From the NCBI GenBank assembly GCA_944739405.2, contig OX123209.2, positions 7,633,217 through 7,697,216 of the forward strand: 64,000 nucleotides of DNA, in the 5' to 3' direction. The notes below the pieces were generated by a model. It was not told the DNA's origin, did not search any database, and saw only the letters and a program-made list of their open reading frames with translations. The stretch is from Euclidia mi. Lineage: Eukaryota; Arthropoda; Insecta; Lepidoptera; Erebidae. The position numbers and the translations under genes were made by a program. Every line of letters begins with the position of its first letter. Position 1 is the first letter of the stretch. This document shows, piece after piece, positions 22,050 through 33,127 of this stretch.

Positions 22050-23825
22050 GTATTCCTCCATTGGCGCGGAACCTGGATTCACTAAAGAATCGTTTGATTT
22101 GTGAAAGCTGAAAAGAGAAAGCATGACAGCAAATGTGGAACGTGTTGTCATGTTTGATGAAATGAATATTCGTCAAGCAAAACTATGGAAAGGTGGCCTT
22201 AATGTTGGGCATGTCAATATGGGCAATGGGAACATAAAAAAAGAAAGGAAGGCCATCAAGGCATTTGTCATCATGCTCGTTTGTAGGACGGAAAACTGGA
22301 AGGTTCCGATAGGATACTTCCTAGTTGTCATTGTTTCAAGTGGCAATTTTTTTTATTTTATTTTAAAACGACAATTCAACACCCAGTCACCTCTGTTGAT
22401 GTTACAATATTTCTAGATGCGTGTAATAATTATGATAAAATTAATTAGAAACGTGTTTGAGAAAAAAAAATATTCAATAGTCAGGGACAGAGTATAGAAT
22501 GGAAATTTTTGACCCGTTTAATTACAAACAAATAAGAAATTGAACTTTAGGAACAAAATAACAGCTAGACACATTTTCTTTAAAAATAAAATTATGAAAG
22601 TTCGCTTAGCAGTATAACTGCTTAGTAAAAGTGTTGCAGATGCATTAAAACTTTGTGAGACAGAATTAACGTTCTCATATTTTCTCTCATATTAAACAGT
22701 GCTGCAACCGCTGAGTTTATTGAAACTTTTAATAACGTTTTTGATATTTTAAACTCACGTCGCTTCAACCAGTCTGGATTTAAAAAGCTATTTGCGAAAA
22801 AATAAAACATAAATATTTAATTTAATAGAAAAAGCTATTGATTATATAAAAGGTCTTAAAGTGTACTCAAAGGTCAAGAGGACTATAAAAAAGAAGAATC
22901 ACCTCACATAATTATAACTATTTCTAACAAGCCCGTTTTGGCTTCTCAGAGTAAAACTGGATGTTTTGGGTCTGATAGTGTGTATGGAGAGTCTCAAAAT
23001 ACTGTACAAAAGGTGCCTAACCTTTTGCAGTATTTTGAGACTCGAGAGAAACAGACTTTAAACTAAATTATATATCGACATACTGGCTATCACAGGACCA
23101 TCTGGAATTATTTTTCAGTATGCTACGCAGGCATGGAGGCTATTGACAATCCGAACTGTGCTCAATATAAAGGCGCTTATAGAAGAGCTTTAAATCACCT
23201 GTCACAAAAATCATCTTTTAATAGAAATAGTATTCCATTAGATGATTTTCCAATCCTGACAATGTCCTGACAGTGCACTAGCCTTATGTCATAACAAGGA
23301 AGATAAAAAATTCGAAGGAACAATGCAAATGATATTTTTTCTAACGGATGTAGTGATTTTTTCACTTAGCAAGGAAAAACTCAGCTTTCATAAAATGATT
23401 AAGCTTAAAAATATGGGTGGCCTTACTTTTCCATCAGTAGATCTGTTAACGGTATGTTTAGAGACCGAGAAAAATCCTAGACGTCTAAAAACAAACTACT
23501 TGGATCAACGTGAGTTCAAACATTTTATTATCAAAACTTTGGAAAGTTTGAAAGAAGACATATTTTCTATTTTGGATCTTCACTTAATGGAACAACCTGT
23601 GACACTTAATCATAGATTACATTTAATTCGCTCAATCATTGAAAGATATACCAACGTCTGAAGTGTTTTCTGAAAAACTTCTTTCTTCTTTATTACGAAA
23701 TCAAAATGGAAAATATGTCTATAATAACCAAAAGACAAAAAAAATTAAAAATTATTTTATTCGAAGGCCGAAGACTAATAACACAAAAACAGTTTTTTGT
23801 GAAATTATAAATTTTGAAAAATAAA
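22050..23825 (+). pseudogene. P-element-type transposase relic
   Basis: 22141-22335 reads VMFDEMNIRQAKLWKGG, VGHVNMGNG and KAFVIMLVCRTENWKVPIGYF, the first catalytic block of P and THAP9 transposases. After decay, SKSVADALKLCETELTFSYF (22625-22685), FIETFNNVFDILNSRRFNQSGFKK (22705-22785) and AIDYIKGLK follow in correct order. The C-terminal NMGGLTFPSVDLLTVCLETEKNPRR (23407-23495) is typical of the family. Multiple stops and a 23-25-bp hairpin at 22989-23043 inactivate it. No THAP domain or terminal repeats found. Separate from the P-type relic at 29.8-31.7 kb. Confidence 0.75.
22989..23043. repeat. Near-perfect hairpin in P-type relic
   Basis: Left arm 22989-23013, right arm 23021-23043. They match completely except for a two-base TA bulge; the loop is seven bases. 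Confidence 0.9.
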
Positions 23826-24375
23826 AGATATTTTTTTGTTCCTCAAAAAATACCACACGACGCTCTTACAAGGTTTTTTCTAGGAGTAGATCACGTCGAT
23901 TGACATCGTAGTTTATACTAGTTCTAATAGATGGCGTTAGTGCTTTTTATTTTCGGGACAACCACGTCCGTCAAATATTCGGACAACCGTATCATAAATT
24001 TAATTTTAATTTATTTTATTTTTCGTATTGTATATATTAAATAGGCTTATTCTAATTTTAGGACATAATTAAGTTGCTTTTTATGTAATAGTTGATTTTT
24101 TTTGGAAAACTATGGAGAACTATTTAGGTTATAAAAGAAAATATGCACTTAAAAATAGAACCATATCAGAACAAAAAAGAATATATAAAGATGCCCATGA
24201 CAATCAGAACCATAGATTATACTCTTATACTGGTATAGATACGCCACTCACAGTTCGAAATTGAAGTTCAATAGGTATCCTCGACTCTAGATGACGTACA
24301 AATCAATTTTATTTTTATTCCGATCGTATAGATGGCGTGTAGTAGTGGATTCATTTTTCAAAATAAAATACATAC
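23826..24375. other. Unassigned region
   Basis: No gene. TAGATGGCG occurs at 23928 and 24329, a motif that recurs across the window. Confidence 0.3.
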
Positions 24376-24379
24376 ATAC

Positions 24380-24725
24380 ATACATAGACTCACGCCTGTT
24401 TCCCGGAGGGGTAGGCAGAGACTACGGAGTGCCATTTGCAACGATCCTGACATATTTCTCTTGCTTCATTCACTCCCATCAGATTCCTCATGCATGCTCT
24501 TCTGTTCAGGGTGCTTCTAACCTGTCCTGTTTTTAGGATGTCTCCAATCTGGTCAGAGAACGTCCGCCTAGGTCTTCCCCTTCGTCCTGTCCCTTCCACA
24601 CTTGCCTTATATATCTGCTTGGTCAGTCTTTCGTCATCCATCCTCTCCACGTGCCCAAACCATCTTAGCATGCCTTTCTCGATGCTTGTCACTACATCTT
24701 CTTTTACCCCACAACACTCTCTTAA
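24380..24725 (-). pseudogene. RTE LINE 3' end, 5'-truncated
   Basis: Minus-strand frame GMLRWFGHVERMDDERLTKQIYKAS, GRRGRPRRTFSDQIGDILK, and the terminal SAYPSGKQA stop at 24390. It is the RTE reverse-transcriptase C-terminus, followed by (TATG)n at 24370-24385. The frame is clean. Compare 63655-63952, which encodes nearly the same residues. Confidence 0.85.
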
Positions 24726-24837
24726 AATAAAATAAATGTTTAATTTCTGAGTTAATAAGTAAATGACAACTATTATGTAAAATATGCAATTTAAAAGTAA
24801 AAAATATAAAAATCACAAAAAGTAGAACTAGGTAAGC

Positions 24838-24905
24838 GTGAATTCGATCCACGGACTTCTAAGATATGAGCCGCTTCCATTGCGCCATGCAGATCTTGAC
24901 GATGT
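24838..24905 (-). repeat. tRNA-like SINE head fragment
   Basis: On minus, an A-box-like segment near 24890 and GTGGATCGAATTC near 24850 resemble tRNA promoter boxes. Too short and imperfect for a tRNA gene. Confidence 0.3.
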
Positions 24906-24999
24906 TGGCGAAATTATCGTTCAGTTATCGCTACAGATATTTCTAGGTATATAAGCTAAAATGACATTCCTCCGACGCTAGATGGCGTTAGTTGGTGTG

Positions 25000-25615
25000 T
25001 ATAATTTTTAATTACGGGATTGTAGGGAAGTTTCATAGGCCTGATCAGGACACAGTAAAAATTCTTACACTAGTAGATGCAGTAAACAATATAATATATA
25101 GTAACAGTACAAGCATTTAGATGTTTCAATAAACTCCCATACTTACATAAACACTAAAACATCCACATCTATCGATCCAGTAAGTAATTAATATATCTGC
25201 ATATTTAGTAATAATTAAAGCAACTGCTCACAATTTAGAGTAATGTTTAAAGGGTTTGTGTATGTATGTATCCGGGTTTGTTTATTTTACCATAACTTCA
25301 AAATTCCTAACCAGATTTGGATACAAGGGGAATTGTTGAATCTTTTCTTAATCCCAAGTGATATAATGCACTGCATTATATTTCATTAATGTATTTGAAT
25401 ATGGCAGTCATGTTAATAAATTTAAATAATTTGTGACACATAGAATTACTTAATACTGCAGAATACATCATCAAGGTCAAATTCTTACATAAATTACAAC
25501 ATTTTCACATGGACATTCACATTGCTTTTAATAGCAGTAGGTATTCATTTACTACCCCTAGTCCTTCATAACAAATAAGACAAGTTGATCATAGTATTTC
25601 GTCACAGATATATCG
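25000..25615. other. Unassigned region
   Basis: A+T-rich. I see no gene in it. 25250-25360 (GTATCCGGGTTTGTTTATTTT) resembles parts of dispersed insect repeats. Confidence 0.3.
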
Positions 25616-25624
25616 GAGGTTATA

Positions 25625-25845
25625 AATAATCTTAATATATAAAATTCTTGCGTTACTGACTGACTGACAGACACGCTACAGCCGTAACTATTGGGCGCAG
25701 GAAGCTGAATTTTGGCATGTATATTCCTTGGGGACCGTAGGGCTGCACTAAGAAGGGATTGCCCGAAATTCCCACGGCATCGGCCAAAACGGGTAAATTA
25801 AAAAAAAATGCAGGCGTAGCTGCAGGCATCCTCTAGTAACTAATA
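25625..25845. repeat. Dispersed insect repeat
   Basis: Starts near ATAAAATTCTTGCGTTACTG with ACTGACTGACAGACA, followed by GCGCAGGAAGCTGAA; ends near GGCGTAGCTGCAGG. This layout is common for a short non-autonomous repeat of Lepidoptera. It lies inside the apparent first intron of the minus-strand candidate gene at 25856-26023. Confidence 0.4.
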
Positions 25846-25855
25846 TAATACTTAC

Positions 25856-26023
25856 GAAACAGCACTCCAGCAGCGCCCCCGACGCTCCCTCACCACTCCC
25901 GCCAGGAGCAATGGCAACGTCTCTACCTCTCCTAGCACTCCCAGTAGCGGTTAGCTGAAAATATGAAAGCAATCCTTGCCAACATGCCACACAAACCAAC
26001 ATCACGTAAGCATATTTCTTCAT
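25856..26023 (-). CDS. Candidate first exon of a secreted protein, family unknown
   Basis: A minus-strand ATG at 26021-26023 opens 56 codons: MKKYAYVMLVCVACWQGLLS, a good signal peptide (short basic start, hydrophobic core, small residue), then a Gly/Ser/Arg stretch including GGSGEGASGA. It ends exactly at a consensus donor GTAAGT (25850-25855), phase 0. A TATAAAAA box lies on minus at 26105-26112, about 85 bases above the ATG, leaving room for a short 5' UTR. A dispersed repeat begins only about five bases upstream of the TATA box and another fills the intron start, so this may be a stranded or dead gene piece. No further exon recognised. Chance ORF is the alternative. Confidence 0.3.
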
Positions 26024-26104
26024 ACAAAGCTAGAACAGCTTCGAGTAACCATATTCAAAGATCACAAAAGGAACCCCTGCATTTGGAAACGGACACGTGC
26101 CAAG

Positions 26105-26112
26105 TTTTTATA
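26105..26112 (-). promoter_or_regulatory. TATA box upstream of candidate secreted-protein exon
   Basis: TATAAAAA on minus, at a plausible distance from the ATG at 26023. Supported only by position. Confidence 0.25.
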
Positions 26113-26115
26113 TTT

Positions 26116-26665
26116 GACTAGCTGTCCCGGCGAACTCTGTTCCGCCTTAGAGTCCATCAATAAGCAGATATTGGATTTTCAAATAGAATACAAATGACTG
26201 ATTATTGATTTTTATCAAAATCTATAATTAACGTTTATCTGTCATTTGCTTTTTTTATTCCATGTCATGTCACTTGTTTTTAATAAGAAAAAACTGCAAG
26301 AAGTATTTATGACATAACTATAATACATTACCCTACAAACTTCGACCCTCTCTAAAATTATGCTACCTTATGTCTGTAGCTTTATGCTCCCCTGGTACTT
26401 TTCCTGCGCATGCGTTTCTTCCCATACTTTTCAATATCCCTAAGCTACAGTGAGATATTTTAAAGTAGGAAATTTTAATAAAGGAAATAAAAAATGTCTC
26501 TAGTTTTATGCTCCCCTCGACCCTCCCTACAATCCCTCCCAGTCTAATTTTTGCAACTAATTGTATCCTATGTGTTTTTCTTGGTTCAAATCTACCTCCC
26601 TACCAATTTTCAGCCAAATCGGGTCAGCCGTTCTAGTTCTTGTCTACTGTGTCTTTTATAGTTTT
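26116..26665. repeat. Dispersed insect repeat beginning CTAGCTGTCCCGGCGAA
   Basis: The start motif and the end motif CAAATCGGGTCAGCCGTTCTAG are well known from many insect genomes as one dispersed repeat. No coding remains. The fragment at 55330-55376 has a similar CTAGCTGCTCCCGCGA edge on minus. Confidence 0.45.
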
Positions 26666-26679
26666 TAACACACAGAATA

Positions 26680-26920
26680 TGCCTAGGTAGACTTGCCTAC
26701 TCATTTTTGTGTATGGCTACCTGGTAAACAGATGTGAACAGATAAGTCAATATAGGTAGGATATTGGAATCCACCGATCTGCTAACCAACCGAAATTTAT
26801 ATCAAAGGTTAGATAATTTTATTATAAAATCAATTATATAGACTTGCCTGCAAAAAATCGTACTTAAAGTATTGTTGCCAAGCTAAAAACTTTTAGAGTT
26901 TTAGCCATTTGATAGGTGCG
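26680..26920. repeat. Dispersed repeat, copy 1
   Basis: Shares many blocks with the reverse complement of 39380-39625, in order: GTGTATGGCTACCTGG, GATCTGCTAACCAACCGAAAT, CTTAAAGTATTGTTGCCAAGC and CCATTTGATAGGTGC. Roughly 240 bp, non-coding. Confidence 0.8.
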
Positions 26921-27640
26921 AGAGAGAAAGTAGAGCGTCCGAGGTCCGTGTGGTAGAACAGGACACAACACAGCAGTTGCACGCTACCTGACCGTTGAAT
27001 GTATCCGAGTGCGCATGCTCGTGTATAGTCAAAAATCCATGGCAAAAATCATTTATTAGTGACAACACGTGCTAAATATAAATAATATTAATAAAAAGAT
27101 GAGTCTGCAAAAAAAATAAAAAAAATAAAAATGAGTAAAAAGTGTTTTGTGTGTGGTACGAAAAAAATTATTGTCATTAAAGAAAATTCATTTAAAACAT
27201 GCCATTAAAAATTGGCTTTCCGTACAAAACAAAGCTTTAAGTATGGAGATATTCAATTAAGCAAAGAATAGTTGGATTTTGTTGGTTAGAAATACGAAGA
27301 ATTTGAAAATTTCGTAAAAAAATATGAAGTAAGTAAAAGTTTTTGTTTATTGGCGATATGCTAAGATTCTAATTAGCGACTCTAGCGGCGAAATTAATAA
27401 GTCGTCCATGGACGACACTTTCACAGATCACTACTACTTTTGACAGCTCTCAATTCTATTTACCACCATAACCAGGCCTCTGTTACTCGATGTACTTTCG
27501 CGCGATAACTACCTACCGCTAGCCGGACCGCCGGTAGCCCTTACAGCAGTGGGTTGTCGACCGTCTCTCGCGTCGCGCGCGTACTTACCTATTATCTTCA
27601 CTAGTCTTTGCTATTATTGACTTGGTCTGAGTTTAAATGA
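26921..27640. other. Unassigned region
   Basis: No gene recognised. 27480-27590 is GC-rich and could be the leader of the P-type element whose THAP-like exon starts at 27649. Confidence 0.3.
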
Positions 27641-27648
27641 ATTAACAT

Positions 27649-27717
27649 GAAGTCGTCTGGCAGTTTATGTGCTGTTAATGGATGCAGATCCAATAAAAGG
27701 AAAAACCAGAGAGGTTG
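27649..27717 (+). pseudogene. THAP-like first exon (partial)
   Basis: A short frame MKSSGSLCAVNGCRSNKRKNQRG has the Cys-x4-Cys start and following basic run typical of a THAP zinc finger, the DNA-binding domain at the N-terminus of P-type transposases. It ends at AGAG|GTTGAA, a possible donor. The P-type core is on the same strand 2 kb downstream. The rest of the finger is not found. Confidence 0.35.
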
Positions 27718-28870
27718 AACGTTTAGACTAGAGAGAACATGCTCGCCATATTTCCTTATACCGAACGTGCAACACGTAATGTCAGTTGGTCTTAGTTGGT
27801 TAATCATAACGTCAAACTACGCGTCTCATTTAAAGAGGCATAGACTCCTTACAGACTCATATCTTTGACTGCATTCTCTAAATAGCCGTGCTGTAAATCC
27901 CATTATTAAGGAGTGATGGGATTTGACAGTGAAAGGAGATATCGATGTTTTTTGAATGAGGGATAAATACGGAAACAAACTATCGGACATGAATGTAAAA
28001 CTGAATCGTACCCGCAAGCTTCGGCGTGGCAGTCGGTTGCACTCACGCCAACTGGGTTGTCAAAGTAGTTCACTGCTGTACTAATATTTACATAAAGGCG
28101 AATCATTTGTGCTGGCGGATCACGAATCGGATTACCTACAGCTCTAAAAAAAAGTGTCCAACGTAAGCGATAGCAAGCAACGTGATATGATGCGACGCAC
28201 ACAAATTGCCAAAGCCTGCCGCATTAGCCAATCTGGTATAATTCGTACAATACATAATCTAAGTGACAGTTTCTTAGCATCTCATCGCAACGCATCGCTC
28301 ATTAGTTTATGAATACTTTTTGTCAATAGATTTTATGGCTAAAATGAACAATTAAACACGTGAAATTTTTTAGTACTGTCTGTCTGGCAAGTCTTTGCAA
28401 AGCACTGGCCGGCGTCGACAGCAAAAACTACAATTTCAATATTTTATTTCAATTTGTTGTTTACTTCTACGGCTTAAATATATCGACACATACTAAAGTT
28501 AGACATTTGACCAAAAATATTTATCGATAAATCATCACTGTTACGAACAACACTCGGTTTCCTAACTCTATGTTTTGTCTACTGTTTGGCTACCACGACG
28601 CTGCTATAAGAGCGTGCTGCTAAACCTATCGACAGCTCTTTCTATCATACTGCATGTGCCATTAGAAAGAAGATATCAAACATAGCAACCGCTGTTGTTA
28701 TTTAGTGTTACTTCTATGACTTAAGGTTATATTTCTTTGGGAAAAACAAACAAAATCTTTCTTTTTTCAATTTACCTAGCGATGAAGACAGGTCAGTGTC
28801 ATTATTTAGATTTTTAACTAAGTTTTTAAAACTTAAACTGACGTCTAGTTTGATTTGTGTTGGTTTATAG
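27718..28870. other. Unassigned region
   Basis: No recognised gene. A minus-strand frame of 98 codons at 27906-28202 has no family signature. Confidence 0.3.
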
Positions 28871-28874
28871 GTAC

Positions 28875-29320
28875 AAAGTTTATACTTAGGTACATGACTA
28901 TTGTAAGAAAATACAAGGTCTACCTACTAATGCTATGCATTTAGAAACATTATTACGGTAGGTACCTACCTACTTAGGTTTTTGTTTTATAGCAGAAATT
29001 CATACTTTACTTAGAAAGGTAAATTATAGGTACCTACTTAATGTAATTTACTCTAATATAGCAATAATCACCGATGTATTTTGTAGCTCAAAACGTGTCT
29101 CTTATGTAGTTAGGTACCTACCTCGTTTTCTTTTGGTCCATGGTAGGTATTAGGTACTTACCTAGGTACCTATCTTACTAAGGGAATATGTTAGCAGAGT
29201 GGTAATACAAAGTAGTGTTTTGCTGTTGTAGGTATTTCTTGATTAATGAATAGACGAGGCGAGTTTAACATGCATATATGTGCATGTACTTAGTCGTATA
29301 CCTACGAGTACCTACTTTTC
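28875..29320. repeat. GGTACCTA-rich low-complexity stretch
   Basis: TAGGTACCTACCTA and variants occur many times with irregular spacing. Such GTACCTA-rich tracts are frequent in lepidopteran DNA. Confidence 0.7.
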
Positions 29321-29775
29321 GCGAGTTTATAAAACTGCGCGATAGTCTTGGACTATCGTCGACTACCTTAGAGTCGCATTCGTTCGGAGTTCGGTCGGAC
29401 CTAATATCTACACAATAAGTGTAAGGGAGACCGGAGGCAATTGTACCACTTTTAAAATAGCTTACAGCTCAAAACCTATTGAATGTAAGTAGGTTTTCAG
29501 GCTTCCGGTAAACTTTAACTAGGTATCTGACTAACTAGGTATTTGACAATCATAACTTTAACAGAAAGCGAGTAATAACGTATTAAATAACGAGAAAAAC
29601 TTACTTTGGTGTATGAAACCGGATTATTCCAGAAAACCGCAATATTAAATTTAAAAAAATGGGTAGATATAAAAAACAATTTTGAAACAAATTTGTGATT
29701 AAAAAATAATATACCTACGTGTATAACGATTGATTTTTGCTTTTCATACACATTAATTTTAATTTAATTTTGAGG

Positions 29776-31722
29776 CCAGGGGGCTTCCGGAATTTAACGG
29801 ACCTGTATAAACGTGTTCTCGCCAAATACGGCGCTCACGCACACACCTTTACGTTGCTTAGCAAGCGAGATATTTTCAAAGTTACTATTGACCCGTGTTA
29901 CTTTCTGAAATATTTGCCAGAAGAGGCAAAATACTGCACATTATGTTTCTTTACGTTGCTTAGCAAGCGAGATATTTGCAAAGTTACTATTGACCCGTGT
30001 TACTTTCTGAAATATTTGCCAGAAGAGGCAAAATACTGCACATTATGTTTAGATAAAATGGTTCTTAAGCGGCATTTACATTACTGTACTAAAAGAGATG
30101 AGATAATAGGTCTTCATAATATCAACGGTGAAGTTAAACCTGAAACAGCTTCGAGCTTCACATGCTTGTTTCCTCATGCTCAGAGGTATTATAGTCAATT
30201 GGAAGCAACTTATTGCGTACTCATTTTTAGATTCTCCGAAACATTATGATAAACTGGAACATTGGATAGATGAAATTATTTTTATACTAACAAGTATAGG
30301 CATAAATGGCAATTGTTTCTGATCAAGGATCCAACTTCGACAAATATGCTAAACAAATTAAAAAGGTATCAAAAGAAAATCCTTATTTTTTACTTGATGG
30401 CCAAAAAATTTATTACATTTTTAATGTCCCACATTTAATTAAATGTATCCGGAATAATTTACTGACAAATCATTTTGTATACGATGACAACAAAATCTCA
30501 TGGGAACATATAGAATTATTGTATTCTAATCAACAGGAGAAAATCTTAAGATTAATTCCAAAACTCACTGATGCTCATATCAACCCAAACAACTTTCAAA
30601 AAAATGCGTGTCAAATATGCAGCACAGGTATTTAGCAAGTCCGTCTATGCCGCAATGAATGTTCTACTTGTCGATAAAATCTTGCCAGAAGGAGCAGAAA
30701 CAACAGCGGAATTCGTAGAGAAAATGAACAACTTATTCGATGTTCTAAATTCCATAACAGTCAATTCAACAAATAAATATAAAAAATCGTTCTCTCTAAA
30801 AAGATACCAGATAAATGTATTGAATGATGCCGTGGAAGCATTTAGTAGGTTACGAGCTATTGATTCAAGGAAGGGTACGGATAACACGTACAGAATCAAA
30901 ACTTTTAAAAATTTACAAATTACAGTGAAAGCTATAACGATGTTATTCAAAGATTAAAAAAAAGAAGGATTCAATTACTTATTTACAAGACGCTTAAATC
31001 AAGATTGCTTAGAAAACTTTTTTGGTACAGTGAGACAGCAAGGTGGTAATTGCCAAGATCCTACGCCGATACAGTTTCAAAGAGCATTCTCGAAACTGTC
31101 TCTGTCTAATATGTTGAAGAATTCACCGAATACCAACTGTGAGGAAGACATATGTGAGCTAATTCAATTTAATAACAAGTTTTTGGAAAAACCGACACCC
31201 CGAGGTCCAGCCCGTCGTAATTATCCTTCGGCTGTGGCTTTAAAAGGCGAAACAGATTACCAATTTGATTTACCTACTCAAAATGCCTTGGTATATATAG
31301 CGGAATATTTACTATACAAATGCAACAAGCAACATTCCTGTCCAAGATTCGTTTCCGAAGTAAATAATGTTCCAGATATAAACGAATCAAAAATGTATTG
31401 TCATTTTAAAGCTTTCAATAAAGCTTCTTCTTTTTATGGAAGATTGAAAGTGCTTTCTGACAGCTTCTGCAGCTATGTAAAAAAATTAGAGACAACTTTT
31501 GTTTATAATTTGGAACACAACATGAAAGAGAAGCCTGGAACCACTATTTATGAAATTAAAAAAAATATACCAATTGATCCTATTTGCCCCTGTTTCCCCC
31601 ATGATTATTTGTTAAAACTTTTTGTGCGATTCAGAATATTTTCTACTATAAAACTAAACAACAGAGATTTTAGGAAAGGAAAAAGGTTTATTAATCATTA
31701 CATAAAAATAAAACACATGTGA
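29776..31722 (+). pseudogene. P-element-type transposase with internal duplication
   Basis: Best preserved P-type gene here. In order: YCTLCLDKMVLKRHLHYC and RDEIIGLHNI (first catalytic Asp region, about 30035-30125); MLRGIIVNWKQLIAYSF (30180-30230, shifted frame); AIVSDQGSNFDKYAKQIKK (30306-30365, second Asp); NVPHLIKCIRNNLL; then KYAAQVFSKSVYAAMNVLL, MNNLFDVLNS and RRLNQDCLENFFGTVRQQGG (30985-31050, with the C-terminal Glu). An open frame continues to 31722. Frames change at about 30190, 30300, 30600 and 30957. A 102-bp segment is duplicated in tandem near the N-terminus. A THAP-like exon lies upstream at 27649. Non-functional as it stands. Confidence 0.85.
29848..30051 (+). repeat. 102-bp in-frame tandem duplication
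   Basis: 29848-29949 and 29950-30051 are nearly identical (I see TTTTC against TTTGC) and add 34 codons containing IDPCYFLKYLPEEAKYCTLC to the transposase. The frame is kept. Confidence 0.95.
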
Positions 31723-31759
31723 GTATATTTTATAGATTGTATATAAAAACAATTAAAAT

Positions 31760-32465
31760 TGTACTTAATAAAACATTCCAAACTTAAAATGTGCGTAACT
31801 TTATTTACCTACTTAAATATTTAATTATAAGAAGCTACCCTACGCTCAGTCAATGTCGCGGCAGTGTGCGCTATCGCATTAGAATAACAGTCGAGCGTCT
31901 GAGCTTATAAGGTTCATTTTCATACGCAGCTGTCACCTTCCAGAAACTGTAGGTCTTTAAAACAGTAGGTATGGACATTTTTGTAGGGAGTGATTTATCT
32001 GTTACGTAGTAACTATTTAGTAATCTGTGCCAACCTTGAAGCAAATTTGTATTGCAAGCTGTCAAAAGTGAGCTCCCTCCACCACTTCCAAATTTCGCCA
32101 CAAGAGGCGCGCGGATAATCTTTGCATCGCCAATACTAATTAAACATTTACAATTAGCTATTTTTATATAATTTTTTGCTTTAATTAAAAGCCGGACATT
32201 CAATTTCAAATATGTCACTCTTGTAAATGTAAACTTATTTTTTATTAAAATTTTGTAACTCCTAACAACCTTAAGAAGTCCTAATTCTGAGAAGCTGATA
32301 ATGAACCTCCAGAGCTCCAGCTCTTGAAGGTGACCAAAATAATACAGAAAATATTGCAAATTGTAAGTGTTTATCACTCGGTTGTTAACATTGGAAGCAA
32401 TTTTCTGGTGGCAATCTCTTGTAGTACTACTGCCACAACTAACTGCAAAATTCATCATCCGATTT
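31760..32465. other. Unassigned region with long minus frame
   Basis: A 195-codon frame on minus (31871-32458) shows no recognised domain and has low-complexity, transposon-like context. I cannot call it a gene. Confidence 0.2.
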
Positions 32466-32474
32466 ATCCAACCA

Positions 32475-32654
32475 GTGCGGACGAAGGGTAATGAAGCGGG
32501 AGTGTAAGCGAATGCTACGCCGAAAGTCGCGGGTTCGATTTCCGCTCAAGTCAAACTTATTATATGTGTGCGTGAACTTAAATGTTTGTCTTGGTCTGGG
32601 TGTTTCTATGTATAATATGTAGGTATGTATTTACAAAAAAAAAGTATATAGTAT
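32475..32654 (+). mobile_element. SINE-like repeat, left part, split by gypsy element
   Basis: The tRNA-like head has GGGTTCGATTTCC (B box) at 32530. The body GGTCTGGGTGTTTCTATG and an A-rich tail lead to the gypsy insertion at 32655. The right remainder resumes at 38557 with GTATGTCTATTTATCC. Confidence 0.5.
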
Positions 32655-33099
32655 TGTTACGAATTGAAAATAACGCCATCTATCAGTGAATGGGAGAACT
32701 ACATGAGATTAGATGTATCGCTTGTTTAAGGCTGTTTCATCTATCCTCTAATAGATGGCGTTGGTGTAAATAGAACATTTACGCGACATCTAGAAACACG
32801 TTACACGTTTCCAGAAATTTCGTGAGTCGTCTCGAAAAGTCTAGTGATGTTATCCGGCCAGTATAAATAGAGGGCGAGCGAACGAAACGGACACAGTTCA
32901 ATTGAATACGGAAAGCGATCAACGTCAAGCGAAGGAGAAATAAGTTGAAAGTGTTTAGTGTTGTTCTAGTGGTGTGAATAGTGTGTTTATTAGTGAAGTG
33001 AAAATTAAGTGTGTGTATCTAGTGTTATTGTGTTAGTGAATAAAGTGCAGTTTTTCTGGCATAGTGTATATAATTTATCACGAACCCCAGCTCGTAACA
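32655..33099 (+). repeat. 5' LTR of gypsy element
   Basis: 445 bp. TATAAATA at 32862-32869 is the probable promoter and AATAAA at 33039-33044 the probable polyadenylation signal. The U3 part holds inverted copies of TAGATGGCG (32674 on minus, 32752 on plus). Confidence 0.95.
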
Positions 33100-33101
33100 A
33101 A

Positions 33102-33114
33102 TTGGTGTCAGAAG
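33102..33114 (+). promoter_or_regulatory. Primer-binding site
   Basis: TTGGTGTCAGAAG begins three bases after the LTR. TGGTGTCAGAAG-type sites are known in several insect gypsy lineages and pair with the 3' end of a host tRNA. Confidence 0.75.
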
Positions 33115-33127
33115 AAAGGGATAAATT

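Noticed and set aside
31871..32458. 195-codon minus-strand frame
   Set aside because: No domain, A+T-driven composition, no start context or splice support; left as unassigned.
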